The notes below the pieces were generated by a model. That model had not been told where the DNA came from. It saw nothing but the letters and a program-made list of their open reading frames with translations, and ran no database searches. The position numbers and the translations under genes are program-made. From Roseateles oligotrophus (GTDB taxonomy: Bacteria > Pseudomonadota > Gammaproteobacteria > Burkholderiales > Burkholderiaceae_C), in the NCBI RefSeq assembly GCF_014204525.1, contig NZ_JACHLP010000014.1, forward strand, positions 1-64,000: a DNA stretch of 64,000 nt. The letters run 5' to 3'. How positions within the stretch are numbered: the stretch's first letter is position 1; each line of letters opens with the position of its first letter. This document shows positions 41,423 through 48,955 of this stretch, piece by piece.

Positions 41423-43198
41423 TTATTGGGCCGCGGCCTTGGCCTTGAAGGGCCTGCCTTCGAAGATCGTGCCCCAGATCTTGATGTCGCGCAGGCCTTT
41501 GACGCCGACCTCGTAAGGGTCTTTGTCCAGCACGGCAAAGTCGGCCAGCTTGCCGGCCTCGATGCTGCCCAGCTCGTTTTCCATGCCGATGGTGTAGGCC
41601 GCGTCAATGGTCACGGCGCGAATCGCCTGGTCCAGGCTCAGGCGCTCCGCAGGCGCGAACACCTTGCCCGACATGGTTTCCCGCGTGGCGGCGGTCCAGG
41701 CCAGGAACAGTGGCTCGGCCGGTGCCATGGGGAAGTCCGAGTGCAGCGAGACGGCCACATTGCGCCTGACCAGGCCGCCCAGCGGGGCGATGCGCGCGGC
41801 GCGATCAGTGCCCAGGCCGCTGGCGGCGTAGCGGTCGCCCAGGTCGTGGAGGTAGAAGGGATTGGCCGACACCGAGGCGCCCAGGGCGGCGATGCGGCGG
41901 GAGACGCCATCGTTGGCATAACCGTAATGTTCGATGGTGAAGCGATGGTCGGCCCGGAACTTCTCGTTCTGCAGCTTCTGCAAGGTGTCCAGCACCAGCT
42001 TGGCGCCGCCATCGCCATTGGTGTGCACATGGATCTGGTAGCCGGCATTCCAATAGCTGCGGGCGATTGCCTCGAAGGGCGCCGGCTGGGTGATCCATTC
42101 GCCATGGTGGCCGTCGATATAGCCCGGCTTGTTGATCTGCATGGCCTGCGAGAACATGGCGCCATCGGCAAACAGCTTGACGCCATGGTTGAACACCAGA
42201 TTGCGGCTGTTCTGCTGCTTCAGGCCGGCGACGCGCTGCATGGCCGCTTCCGGGCTCTTCAGAGCCAGCCCGAGTTTGTAGACGTCGGGCGTCAGGCGCA
42301 CGCGCACCGGTGAATCGGGTTGGTCCATATTGCGCTTGAGCGCGCCCATTTCGAGCTCCCAGTTCGTGCCGCCGGTGTTCATATCGGCCACGGTGGTGAC
42401 GCCGTTATAGCTCAGGTAGTCGCGGGTCTTGCGATAGCCGGGGTCGGCCGCGGCCGGGGCGAGCAGAAAGCCGGAGAGATAGGGCAGGGCGACGCTGAAC
42501 ATGCCGTCTTCCCAGAAGTGCATCTTCTTCCAGTCGATCTGCGGATGGTCTTTGAAGGCATCCGCGTCCAGGCCCTTGCTCTTCAGCAGGGCCAGCATGG
42601 CTGAGTTGATATAGATCTCGTGCACCGAGCGTTGCAAGATCAGGATGGGCACATCCTTGGAGATGCCGTCCAGCACCTCGCCCGACAGCTCGCCATGGGT
42701 GTCGGCGCTGAAGCCCCAGCTCATGAAAATCGGCGCGTCTTGCTTGCGCGCTGCAAATGCGGCCTTGAGGGCTTTCAGATAGTTCGCCTGCCCGATGGTG
42801 GCGGGCGTTTTCTGGCCCATGATGTTCCAGGGCTCGGGCGTGATCCAGGTGGTCTGGAAGGCGACCGCACCTAGCAGCGGATGCATGTGCGGGTCGATCA
42901 GGCCGGGCATCAGCACCTTGTCCTTGAACTGGCTGTCAATCTTGTGTGGGTGGGCCTTCAGCCAAGGCTGCAAATCGGCCAAGCTGCCCACGCTCAGGAT
43001 CTCGCGGCCCCGCACCGCGACGGCTGTGGCCGTGGGCAGGGTCGGGTCCATCGTGACGATTTTCCGGGCGATGAAAACGGTGACCGGCTCCTCGGTGGCC
43101 GCGAGCGTGGGCGGGTTGATGCCGTGTGCAGAGGCCAGGCTGGCGGCCAGCAAGCCGAGTGCCGGCAGGTATTGGCCAGAGAGTCGTCGATGTCTCAT
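41423..43198 (-). CDS. Amidohydrolase family 3 protein (YtcJ-like)
   Basis: 591 residues from ATG 43198, preceded by a GGGGGA site. A hydrophobic N-terminus (YLPALGLLAASLASAHG) suggests export. The amidohydrolase core starts with the metal motif VLMPGLIDPHMHPLLGAVAF (His-x-His) and includes FNHGVKLFADGAMFSQAMQI (probable carboxylated-Lys strand), YQIHVHTNGDGGAKLVLDTL and RFTIEHYGYANDGVSRRIAA, then the C-terminal SLDQAIRAVTIDAAYTIGME and LGSIEAGKLADFAVLDKDPY. Members hydrolyse amide or ester bonds in cyclic or formylated compounds. It lies 103 bp downstream of ugpQ on the same strand but shows no functional tie to it. Confidence 0.9.
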   Translation of the reverse strand: MRHRRLSGQYLPALGLLAASLASAHGINPPTLAATEEPVTVFIARKIVTMDPTLPTATAVAVRGREILSVGSLADLQPWLKAHPHKIDSQFKDKVLMPGLIDPHMHPLLGAVAFQTTWITPEPWNIMGQKTPATIGQANYLKALKAAFAARKQDAPIFMSWGFSADTHGELSGEVLDGISKDVPILILQRSVHEIYINSAMLALLKSKGLDADAFKDHPQIDWKKMHFWEDGMFSVALPYLSGFLLAPAAADPGYRKTRDYLSYNGVTTVADMNTGGTNWELEMGALKRNMDQPDSPVRVRLTPDVYKLGLALKSPEAAMQRVAGLKQQNSRNLVFNHGVKLFADGAMFSQAMQINKPGYIDGHHGEWITQPAPFEAIARSYWNAGYQIHVHTNGDGGAKLVLDTLQKLQNEKFRADHRFTIEHYGYANDGVSRRIAALGASVSANPFYLHDLGDRYAASGLGTDRAARIAPLGGLVRRNVAVSLHSDFPMAPAEPLFLAWTAATRETMSGKVFAPAERLSLDQAIRAVTIDAAYTIGMENELGSIEAGKLADFAVLDKDPYEVGVKGLRDIKIWGTIFEGRPFKAKAAAQ

Positions 43199-43301
43199 TT
43201 GTGAATTCCCCCGGTTGGACAAATACTTTGAAACAGCGGGACTGCTCCGCCAAATTGCAGCGCAGCTTAGCAGGGCTCGCGCTGGCAATGGGCCGGAAAA
43301 T

Positions 43302-44066
43302 TCAAACCGGCGGGAACTTGTCCACCGCGTCGGTGATGATGCCGTCCACCCCGTTGCCCGTCAGCCAGGCGGCGGTGGCGGGGTCGTTGACGGTGTAGAC
43401 CAGGGCCTTCATGCCGGCGGCGTGGATGCGCGCTATCACCGCCTTGTCCATGGCCGCGTAGTTCGTGATGACGGCGCTGCAGCCCAGGCTTTGCGCCTGC
43501 TCCAGCCAGCCCTCATTCGCGCCTTGCAAGCCGTCCAGCAGCAGGCCGCGCGGCAGTTCGGGCGCGGTCTCCCGCGCGCCGGCCAGGGCCTCGGGCTTGA
43601 AGGAGCTGAACACCGGCGTTAGGCCCGAGCCCTGCCAGAGGCGCAAGACCTCGCGGCCCACGACCTGGCCGGTCAGCAGTTCCTGTCCGGGTGTGGGCTT
43701 GATCTCGATATTGAGCGCAAAGCGATTGCCGATGATGAATTGCGCCAGCGCCTCCAGGCTCAGCAGGGGCTCGCCCGCGTAGGTGCGGCTGTGCCAGCTA
43801 CCGGCGTCCAGCAGGCTCAGCTCGGCCCAGCTCAGATCACCGGCCCGCCCGCGGCCATTGCTGGTGCGATTGAGGGTGGCGTCATGCAGCAAAAAGGGCT
43901 GGCCGTCGCGGCTGAGCTTGACGTCGCACTCGAAGGCCCGGTAGCCATGGCTGGCCCCCAGGCGAAAGGCCGCCAAGGTGTTCTCGGGGGCTAACTTGCC
44001 CGCGCCACGGTGGGCGATCCAAAAGGGCAGGGGCCAGGTCTTGCTGCTTGGGCTTGCGGTATTCAT
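43302..44066 (-). CDS. ugpQ: Glycerophosphodiester phosphodiesterase UgpQ
   Basis: 254 residues, like cytoplasmic UgpQ. Catalytic set present: His19-Arg20 (WIAHRGAGKLAPENTLAAF), Glu28, Glu46 and Asp48 (AFECDVKLSRDG), and His61 (LLHDATLNRTSNG). It hydrolyses glycerophosphodiesters to sn-glycerol-3-phosphate and an alcohol. The matching importer genes ugpBAEC lie on the same strand at 47.8-52.4 kb, but about 3.7 kb of mobile and cassette DNA now sits between ugpC and ugpQ. In related genomes ugpQ usually follows ugpC directly. Here ugpQ must rely on a promoter in the inserted DNA or in the short gap before it. Confidence 0.93.
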   Translation of the reverse strand: MNTASPSSKTWPLPFWIAHRGAGKLAPENTLAAFRLGASHGYRAFECDVKLSRDGQPFLLHDATLNRTSNGRGRAGDLSWAELSLLDAGSWHSRTYAGEPLLSLEALAQFIIGNRFALNIEIKPTPGQELLTGQVVGREVLRLWQGSGLTPVFSSFKPEALAGARETAPELPRGLLLDGLQGANEGWLEQAQSLGCSAVITNYAAMDKAVIARIHAAGMKALVYTVNDPATAAWLTGNGVDGIITDAVDKFPPV

Positions 44067-44204
44067 CGTTTCAGTCTACCCCTAGGGAGGGGCTTGTCGT
44101 AGCGAAGCCTGGAGCAGGCGGCCAAAGCTTCGCGTCCTCACATGGGGGCCTGAACGGTGAATGCCAAGGAAGTGGTTGTCATGGCGCGGGCCCCAGGCCA
44201 AGCT

Positions 44205-44480
44205 GGGGGCGAGACGGCAAGCGCTGCGCGCGCCTGCCGACCGAAGAGTTCATCCGACGCTTGCTGCTGCATGTGCTGCCGGGCGGCATCAAACGCATCC
44301 GCCACTACGGCGTGCGGGCCAATGGTTGCAAAAAGACTCAACTTGCCCCGGGCCCGGGAGGCGTTGCAACAGCCCGCCCCCAGCGCGCAGGCGCGGGAAT
44401 CGGCCGAAGGCTTCATGACCCGCGTGGCCCGCATCGAGCTCCTCAGCTGCCCGCAGCTGGAAGTGAGGGCCGCGTCTTGG
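44205..44480 (+). pseudogene. Remnant of an IS91-family transposase
   Basis: One frame reads ARLPTEEFIRRLLLHVLPGG and continues IKRIRHYGVRANGCKK, a well conserved C-terminal block of IS91-type (Y2 HUH) transposases. After a one-base shift near 44340 another frame continues LPRAREALQQPAPSAQARES and FMTRVARIELLSCPQ, the next block of the same family, where a zinc-type CPxC is degraded to CPQ. The N-terminal catalytic half with the two tyrosines and HUH motif is missing. It is a dead fragment, plus strand, at the left border of the foreign segment. Confidence 0.75.
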
Positions 44481-44858
44481 CGCAAGCAAGGGCACCGCCA
44501 TGAAACCAAGGGCACGCAGTTTCGTGTTTGCAAGAGAGCGCGCGCAAGGCCGTGCGGGGTCAGGTCTTGCTCGGCGGCGACCAGGGCCTGCCTGGCTCAG
44601 GAAGTCAACCCGCTCAGCACCGCTGAGCCGGCCCAAAAAGTGAGTTCTACCGAGTACCTCCGGCTCCAGCGACTGGGTGGGCAGCGCCATAATCATCGCC
44701 AACAAAGTCTGGGGCGATCCAATCCCCCAGAGAGTCCAATCACAAATAAAGGCTCGCAGCCAGGGACGGCGGGATGGTTCAGTTCAACACGGTTTATCAG
44801 CCTCGATCAGCAGCCGCATGCCTCTCGGGGTTTCGGACTCGGCAGATAAACGCTATCC
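44481..44858. other. Intergenic DNA between the IS91 remnant and first cassette
   Basis: No gene recognised. It contains GGGGTCAGGTCTTGC at 44556-44570 and ends at GTTTAGGC (44859-44866), which looks like the R' end of an integron attachment site and would mark the left border of the first cassette. Confidence 0.4.
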
Positions 44859-44880
44859 GTTTAGGCCTCGCAGCAAATCC

Positions 44881-45495
44881 ATGCGACTAGACGGCAACCT
44901 CAAAACCTGGAACGACGACCGTGGTTACGGGTTCATCCAGCCCGCCCAGGGCGGTCAGGATATCTTCGTTCACATCAAGGCGTTTCCCGGTGGCAGCGGT
45001 AGGCCAGTGGTCGGGCAGGCGCTCACCTTCGAGGTTGAGGTTGGGCCGAACGGCCAGAAGCGCGCTCGCTCGGTTCAGTACCCCGTCCGTAGTCGAATCG
45101 CCAGACCAGTAGCCACACCGCGACCTGAAGCCCCTGCTCCATGGTCCTTGCCAAGGCTGCTGATAGTGCCTTTGTTCGCAGGCATCTGGTTATACGTCGC
45201 CACCCGTTGGCCGGTGAACCCGCTGTCGTTCGCGTTGTACAGCGGAGTCAGTGTTCTTGCGTTCTTGACGTACGGGTTCGACAAAGCAGCCGCGAGGCGC
45301 CGTCGCTGGCGCACATCGGAGAGCACGCTCCATCTTCTTGGCCTTGCTGGCGGTTGGCCCGGGGCGCTACTTGCTCAGCAGTTGCTTCGGCACAAGTCGT
45401 CCAAGCCAAACTTCATCGCGGTGTTCTGGCTTACGGTCGCTGCGAACATCGCAGCGTTCGTAGCTTGGCACGCGGCGCTTCAGGGCAAGCTGTAG
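44881..45495 (+). CDS. Cold-shock domain / DUF1294 membrane fusion protein (cassette 1)
   Basis: 204 residues from ATG 44881. Residues 1-66 are a cold-shock (CSD) nucleic-acid-binding domain with the RNP1-like motif DDRGYGFIQPA and DIFVHIKAF. A Pro/Arg linker leads to DUF1294, with hydrophobic helices about 95-115, 120-140 and 175-200 and the signature FLTYGFDKAAARRRRWRTSE followed by HLLGLAGGWPGALLAQ and RHKSSKPNF. This CSD-DUF1294 fusion is known in many proteobacteria; it is thought to sit in the inner membrane with the CSD in the cytoplasm, function unknown. Base composition is lower in GC than the flanking ugp genes. It is followed 151 bp later by an attC site in the orientation expected for a gene cassette. 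Confidence 0.85.
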   Translation: MRLDGNLKTWNDDRGYGFIQPAQGGQDIFVHIKAFPGGSGRPVVGQALTFEVEVGPNGQKRARSVQYPVRSRIARPVATPRPEAPAPWSLPRLLIVPLFAGIWLYVATRWPVNPLSFALYSGVSVLAFLTYGFDKAAARRRRWRTSESTLHLLGLAGGWPGALLAQQLLRHKSSKPNFIAVFWLTVAANIAAFVAWHAALQGKL

Positions 45496-45646
45496 CCAAG
45501 CGAGCCACCTCCTCGGTGGCTACTGGCACTCAGGCATGCGCTTCTTGGTCCGCGCAAGGTCTCGTGGCATGCTTGCATTCAAGCTGGCATCAGTCCAGCA
45601 ACAAACAACAGGGGTTTCATGCCAAGTCAGCCACACGCCACCATCG

Positions 45647-45731
45647 GCCTAACTGTGCGTTGCAGGGGACGCTCATACGTCGCATCGCTTCGGCAACGCC
45701 TTATGGGCGCCCCTGAACTTGGGCGTTAGGC
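45647..45731 (+). other. attC site 1
   Basis: 85 bp. R'' GCCTAAC (45647-45653) pairs perfectly with R' GTTAGGC (45725-45731). Inside, L'' GTTGCAGGGG (45659-45668) pairs with L' CCCCTGAAC (45710-45718) leaving one unpaired base, the extrahelical-base feature that sets strand choice in attC recombination. The central 40 bases are variable. Confidence 0.85.
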
Positions 45732-45734
45732 GTC

Positions 45735-46220
45735 ATGGAACCCACTCGAATAGCCGCCCTCTCCGCCGCCATCTTCGCCGCGTTTGAAGTTGATGCAGCT
45801 GCGACTCCGTCCATGTCGCTTCGTGCTGGCAACGCTGTAGATGACGGCAGTAAGCTACCCCCGACCGACAAAGAGGCCGACGCACCAGCCGACAATTACT
45901 TGGAGCAGTACTACTGGGGCCTTCCCCATTTGGACGCCGAGTCTTGGCGCCATGTACTTCCATTCCTCCTTGACTATGCCCTCCGCCACATTGAACACGC
46001 GAGCGATGCCGTTGACGGCCTGCTAAACAGCCTCCGACCGCCCGACAGAATGCCACCGCGCCTGGCATCGCTTTCGCTTGAGCAGGAACGAATCGTGGCC
46101 CAAGTTCTAGACGTTCTTTGCTACTCACCGGAGTCCGCATACCATGAGCTTGCGTGTCAAGCGACAGAAGAATGGTGGGAGCCAAATGCGATGTATCGGC
46201 CAAGCCCTAATGACGCCTAA
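45735..46220 (+). CDS. Cassette 2 protein, DUF6714-like, unknown function
   Basis: 161 residues. The start ATG lies three bases after attC site 1, and the stop TAA (46218-46220) is part of the R'' box of attC site 2, so the gene fills the cassette exactly. The centre, YYWGLPHLDAESWRHVLPFL followed by LDYALRHIEH and LRPPDRMPPRLASLS, recalls the DUF6714 family of small acidic proteins; that assignment is from memory and moderate at best. No signal peptide or membrane segment, so probably cytoplasmic. Base composition and Asp/Glu content differ from the host genes around it. No ribosome binding site is obvious; cassette genes are often read from an upstream promoter. Confidence 0.72.
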   Translation: MEPTRIAALSAAIFAAFEVDAAATPSMSLRAGNAVDDGSKLPPTDKEADAPADNYLEQYYWGLPHLDAESWRHVLPFLLDYALRHIEHASDAVDGLLNSLRPPDRMPPRLASLSLEQERIVAQVLDVLCYSPESAYHELACQATEEWWEPNAMYRPSPNDA

Positions 46221-46285
46221 CCCTTCCATCGAGGGGTGACTAAAAGGCCGCGCCTTTTAGTCACCCCTCATGTCAAACGTTAGGC
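46215..46285 (+). other. attC site 2
   Basis: 71 bp. R'' GCCTAAC (46215-46221) and R' GTTAGGC (46279-46285) pair perfectly. The inner arms GAGGGGTGACTAAAAGGC (46231-46248) and its exact complement (46252-46269) make an 18-bp perfect stem with a 3-base loop. CATCGAGGGG versus CCCCTCATG leaves one unpaired C on the top strand, G on the bottom strand, the canonical extrahelical base. This is the clearest attC of the array. Confidence 0.92.
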
Positions 46286-46288
46286 CAC

Positions 46289-46657
46289 ATGCTCAAAGCC
46301 GCAGTGTTCCTGCTTCTACCTTCGCTGACGACGCTCGCTTGGTCGAAGCCCGATTGCAGCTCGATCGCATCGAACTCGCCGCCCGCGTACATGGAAGCCA
46401 CGCGAAGAGTGGAGTCACTTCCGGAGTTCAAGCGTTGGGCAGCTTCACACTCCTTTCCGGTTGCCTTTGGCGCTCCCGTCGACAAGCAGGTCCTATTGCG
46501 AGGAACGTGCTACTGGTCGGTGTCTGTCTACGCAGACAGGCCCGAGCGCTTTGAGGCGTGGAACTTCTTCCTGGTGCCGCGACGCGGCGGTCAGCTTCTC
46601 GTTGCGGACGCTGATGGCGAGTACGTCAGCCTCAACACCTGGCGCAAGGCTCGCTAA
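46289..46657 (+). CDS. Cassette 3 exported protein of unknown function
   Basis: 122 residues beginning three bases after attC site 2. Signal peptide MLKAAVFLLLPSLTTLAWSK (cleavage near 19-20), so the product is periplasmic or secreted. The mature chain has two Cys (in PDCSS and RGTCYW) that may pair, the segment ESLPEFKRWAASHSFPVAFG, and the aromatic-rich FEAWNFFLVPRRGGQLLVAD. I do not recognise a family; small exported unknowns are typical cassette cargo. The attC of this cassette begins 66 bp after the stop. Confidence 0.72.
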   Translation: MLKAAVFLLLPSLTTLAWSKPDCSSIASNSPPAYMEATRRVESLPEFKRWAASHSFPVAFGAPVDKQVLLRGTCYWSVSVYADRPERFEAWNFFLVPRRGGQLLVADADGEYVSLNTWRKAR

Positions 46658-46722
46658 CAGATCAGCGCCGCACACATGGGTCACTGGGCAATTCGCCCAC
46701 AGTCCAGCGCCGTGCGAATGTG

Positions 46723-46855
46723 GCCTAACCCCTCGCTCAAGCGCCGACCCGCTACGGCAGCCACTGTCTAGCAGCTCCAGGCCAGTGTTGGTATCGTCCT
46801 TCCGCGGCTAGCCGGCGTCTGCCTCCGCAGGTCGGCTTAGCTCGAACGTTGAGGC
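46723..46855 (+). other. attC site 3 (long form)
   Basis: 133 bp, near the upper end of known attC lengths. R'' GCCTAAC (46723-46729) faces GTTGAGGC (46848-46855), which has one extra G compared with a perfect R'. GCCGACC (46743-46749) pairs with GGTCGGC (46830-46836), flanked by GCTCAAGC versus TTAGCTCGAAC in the L-box positions. The imperfect R' could reflect exchange with a different neighbour or decay. Confidence 0.7.
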
Positions 46856-46901
46856 TGTAAAAAAACCTCCCAATCGGGTCACACCCGATTTATTGTTAGG
46901 C
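46856..46901 (+). other. Possible truncated attC ending in GTTAGGC
   Basis: AATCGGGT and ACCCGATT form a perfect 8-bp stem around CAC (about 46872-46890), followed by TATT and GTTAGGC (46895-46901). This looks like the inner stem and right box of a fourth attC whose left half has been lost. It marks the right end of the array before the transposase fragment. Confidence 0.4.
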
Positions 46902-46942
46902 CCCTGAAGCGTCAAATACACCCACGCGTTGAGGAGGCCACA

Positions 46943-47086
46943 ATGCCACGCTACAAACCCAGTGATTGCCACGCGCTGATGCTGCCAGTGGTGCTGTCAG
47001 AGCAGATCGTGCCGGGCAGCTTGTATCCGCCCGGCCAAGTCATCTTGATTCGGAGGCGCTGTCGTAGGAGCCTCGTGTCCGCTTAA
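46943..47086 (+). pseudogene. 5' fragment of a transposase gene (IS1182/IS5-like)
   Basis: The first 27 codons read MPRYKPSDCHALMLPVVLSE and QIVPGSL, the conserved start of IS1182-type DDE transposases, preceded by GAGGAGG. After that the sequence enters the left inverted repeat of the IS66 derivative (from 47023) and soon meets a stop, so the gene was cut by that insertion. Its remainder is not found beyond the right end of the IS66 derivative. Confidence 0.6.
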
Positions 47087-47101
47087 CTTCTTCGCGGACA
47101 C

Positions 47102-47372
47102 ATGGACACTTCAGTGGTGAGAGCGGCGCAAGCACAGCGTTGAGTTCAAGGCCTCGGTCATCCGGGCCTGCAAGCAGCCAGGGGTCTCGATGGCGGCGGT
47201 TGCTTTGGCCAATGGGCTCAACGCCAATATGCTGCGCAAATGGGTGCAGGAATTGGAGGGCAATCCCGCTGCAGTGCTGTCGCCGGCACCACAGCAGCCT
47301 GCGCCGAGCTTCATCGCGCTGCCCCTGCCCGCGGCGCCGGCGGCCCAGGACAGCGGGCTGCGGCCATCATGA
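47102..47372 (+). pseudogene. IS66 tnpA-type accessory gene, frameshifted
   Basis: An ATG at 47102 opens MDTSVVR. A one-base shift near 47123 is then needed to continue RRKHSVEFKASVIRACKQPG, VSMAAVALANGLNANMLRKW and VQELEG, the helix-turn-helix of IS66-family TnpA (OrfA), followed by a Pro/Ala-rich tail to the stop at 47372. In the correct frame a TGA at 47118 blocks readthrough. Plus strand. Confidence 0.7.
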
Positions 47373-47506
47373 GCTTGCTGCACACGGCTCGGCTCAATGG
47401 ACATGAGCCCTACGCCTACCTCAAGGATGTGCTGGAACGCTTGCCTACGCAACCGCCCTCAGCCTTGGTCGAACTGCTGCCGTATCGCTGGACGCCGACG
47501 ATCTGA
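47369..47506 (+). pseudogene. C-terminal end of IS66 transposase (tnpC)
   Basis: 45 codons: MSLLHTARLNGHEPYAYLKD, VLERLPTQPPSALVELLPYR, WTPTI. This is the conserved C-terminus of IS66 TnpC transposases. The rest of the gene is deleted, so the ATG here is an internal Met, and the fragment overlaps the end of the tnpA remnant by four bases. Confidence 0.8.
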
Positions 47507-47550
47507 CCTTCGGCGCCTCTGGCGTCAAGATGACTTGCCCGGACGGATAC

Positions 47551-47791
47551 GCCGGTCTGATCTGTGCTTTGCCTCTACGAACGTGGGTCTGCGATAGGTG
47601 CTGGACTCGATGACTGGACTCAGGCTGGTTGCGGCGCTTTGAATGCTGGCAACGTTCTCGGAGGAGCATTCCATTCTGGCCCTGCGGCGTCCTGCCGCTG
47701 CGGGCTGCTTAGCTCAAACGTGTGTGCCGTGCATGGCACGAATCCAGCTGGCTGATCTGCCTTGCATTCGAGTTGCAATTGCTTTGGCGCC
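47551..47791. other. Remnant DNA between IS66 derivative and ugpC
   Basis: No gene. GCTTAGCTCAAACGTG (about 47707-47722) resembles the L'-R' half of attC site 3 (GGCTTAGCTCGAACGTTG), so this may be a decayed attC and the cassette array may once have reached the ugpC end. A small hairpin GTGCC-N6-GGCAC follows near 47725-47740. Confidence 0.35.
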
Positions 47792-48880
47792 CTAGGCTAC
47801 CCGGCGGGTGGTCTGCGGGTCGAACCAATGCAGATGCTTGTCGCTGACCTGCAGATACACGGTGTCGCCCAAGGCTGGTGGCTTGTGCGTGCCGTCGATG
47901 CGCAGGGTGAACATCTCGGTGCCCAGGCGGCCGTAGACCAGGCGCTCGGCGCCCAGCATCTCGATCATCTCGACCTTGAGCGGCCAGGCATCGGGCGTGC
48001 TGGCTTCATGTGACCAATGGTCCAGATGCTCGGGGCGCAGTCCCATGATGAGCTCGCCCGCCCGCGGCGCAGCGGCGGGCAGGTCCACCGTGACCCCGCC
48101 CAGGCTGAATTGCCGCCTAGCCTCGCCCAGCACCTGGCCCTTGAGCAGATTCATCGGCGGCGAACCCATGAAGCCGGCCACAAACGTGGTGGCGGGGCGG
48201 GCGTAGACGTCCTCGGGCGTGCCGATCTGCTCCATATGGCCGCCGTTCATCACGATCATGCGCTGGGCCAGGGTCATGGCCTCCACCTGGTCGTGGGTCA
48301 CGAACAAGGACGTAACGCCCAGTTCACGGTGCAGTTTCTGGATCTCCAGCCGGGTGTGGGCGCGCAGCTTGGCGTCCAGATTGGACAGGGGCTCGTCGAA
48401 CAAAAAGACCTGCGGGTTGCGCACGATGGCGCGACCCATGGCCACGCGCTGGCGCTGGCCGCCGGAGAGCTGGCGCGGTGTGCGGTCCAGCAAATGGCCC
48501 AGCTCCAGAATCTTGGCGGCCTTGTCCACCCGGGCCTTGATTTCGGCCTCGGGCACCTTCTTGATCTTGAGGCCGTAAGCCATATTGGCGAACACCGTCA
48601 TATGCGGGTAGAGCGCATAGTTCTGGAACACCATGGCGATGTCACGGTCGGCCGGCTCGACCTTGTTGACCACGCGCGGGCCGATGGCGATTTCGCCGTC
48701 CGAGACTTCTTCTAGGCCGGCCACCATGCGCAGCAAGGTGGACTTGCCGCAGCCCGAGGGGCCGACGATGACGATGAACTCGCCGTCGGCGATCTCGGCG
48801 TCCACGCCGTGGATGACCTGAACGGCCTTGGCTCCGGTGCCGTAGCGCTTGACGACTTTGCGAAGAGAAATGCTTGCCAT
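47792..48880 (-). CDS. ugpC: sn-Glycerol-3-phosphate ABC transporter ATPase UgpC
   Basis: 362 residues, the standard length for MalK/UgpC ATPases. Walker [10 protein letters not shown] (residues 40-48), Q-loop [13 protein letters not shown], signature [15 protein letters not shown], Walker [14 protein letters not shown], switch His in [13 protein letters not shown], and a C-terminal TOBE/OB regulatory domain (from about 240). It powers import of glycerol-3-phosphate and glycerophosphodiesters through UgpA-UgpE. It is the last gene of ugpBAEC, 75 bp after ugpE. The DNA directly beyond its stop is the foreign segment that separates it from ugpQ. Confidence 0.95.
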   Translation of the reverse strand: MASISLRKVVKRYGTGAKAVQVIHGVDAEIADGEFIVIVGPSGCGKSTLLRMVAGLEEVSDGEIAIGPRVVNKVEPADRDIAMVFQNYALYPHMTVFANMAYGLKIKKVPEAEIKARVDKAAKILELGHLLDRTPRQLSGGQRQRVAMGRAIVRNPQVFLFDEPLSNLDAKLRAHTRLEIQKLHRELGVTSLFVTHDQVEAMTLAQRMIVMNGGHMEQIGTPEDVYARPATTFVAGFMGSPPMNLLKGQVLGEARRQFSLGGVTVDLPAAAPRAGELIMGLRPEHLDHWSHEASTPDAWPLKVEMIEMLGAERLVYGRLGTEMFTLRIDGTHKPPALGDTVYLQVSDKHLHWFDPQTTRRVA

Positions 48881-48955
48881 GTTTTTTTCTTTGGATGTGT
48901 TGGATCGAGCTTGGGGAAGCTCCAGCCGACGAGGCCGGAGTGCGTCGCAAGACTC

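Larger units (their letters stand above)
44859..46901 (+). mobile_element. Integron-type gene cassette array without an integrase (CALIN)
   Basis: Three consecutive cassettes in the same orientation, each with a small gene followed by an attC site (45647-45731, 46215-46285, 46723-46855). The second and third genes begin only three bases after the previous R' box, and the second gene's stop codon is formed by the R'' box, both hallmarks of cassettes. No tyrosine integrase gene or attI is visible, so the array fits the CALIN category (clusters of attC sites lacking integrases). Borders: GTTTAGGC at 44859 on the left and a solitary GTTAGGC at 46895-46901 on the right. Confidence 0.8.
47023..47550 (+). 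mobile_element. IS66-family deletion derivative with intact terminal inverted repeats
   Basis: About 528 bp. The left end (47023-47059) and the inverted right end (47513-47550) match over about 37 bp, including the identical 13-mer CAAGTCATCTTGA (47036-47048) / TCAAGATGACTTG (47525-47537). Between them lie a frameshifted tnpA-type gene and the last 45 codons of tnpC. The tnpB gene and almost all of tnpC are gone, so it cannot move by itself but might be mobilised in trans. No 8-bp target duplication is visible at its edges. Confidence 0.75.

Noticed and set aside
44048-44849. Intact genes in the two long frames left of the cassette array
   Set aside because: Each frame holds only part of an IS91-type transposase and the rest is non-homologous, so they are read as a frameshifted remnant.
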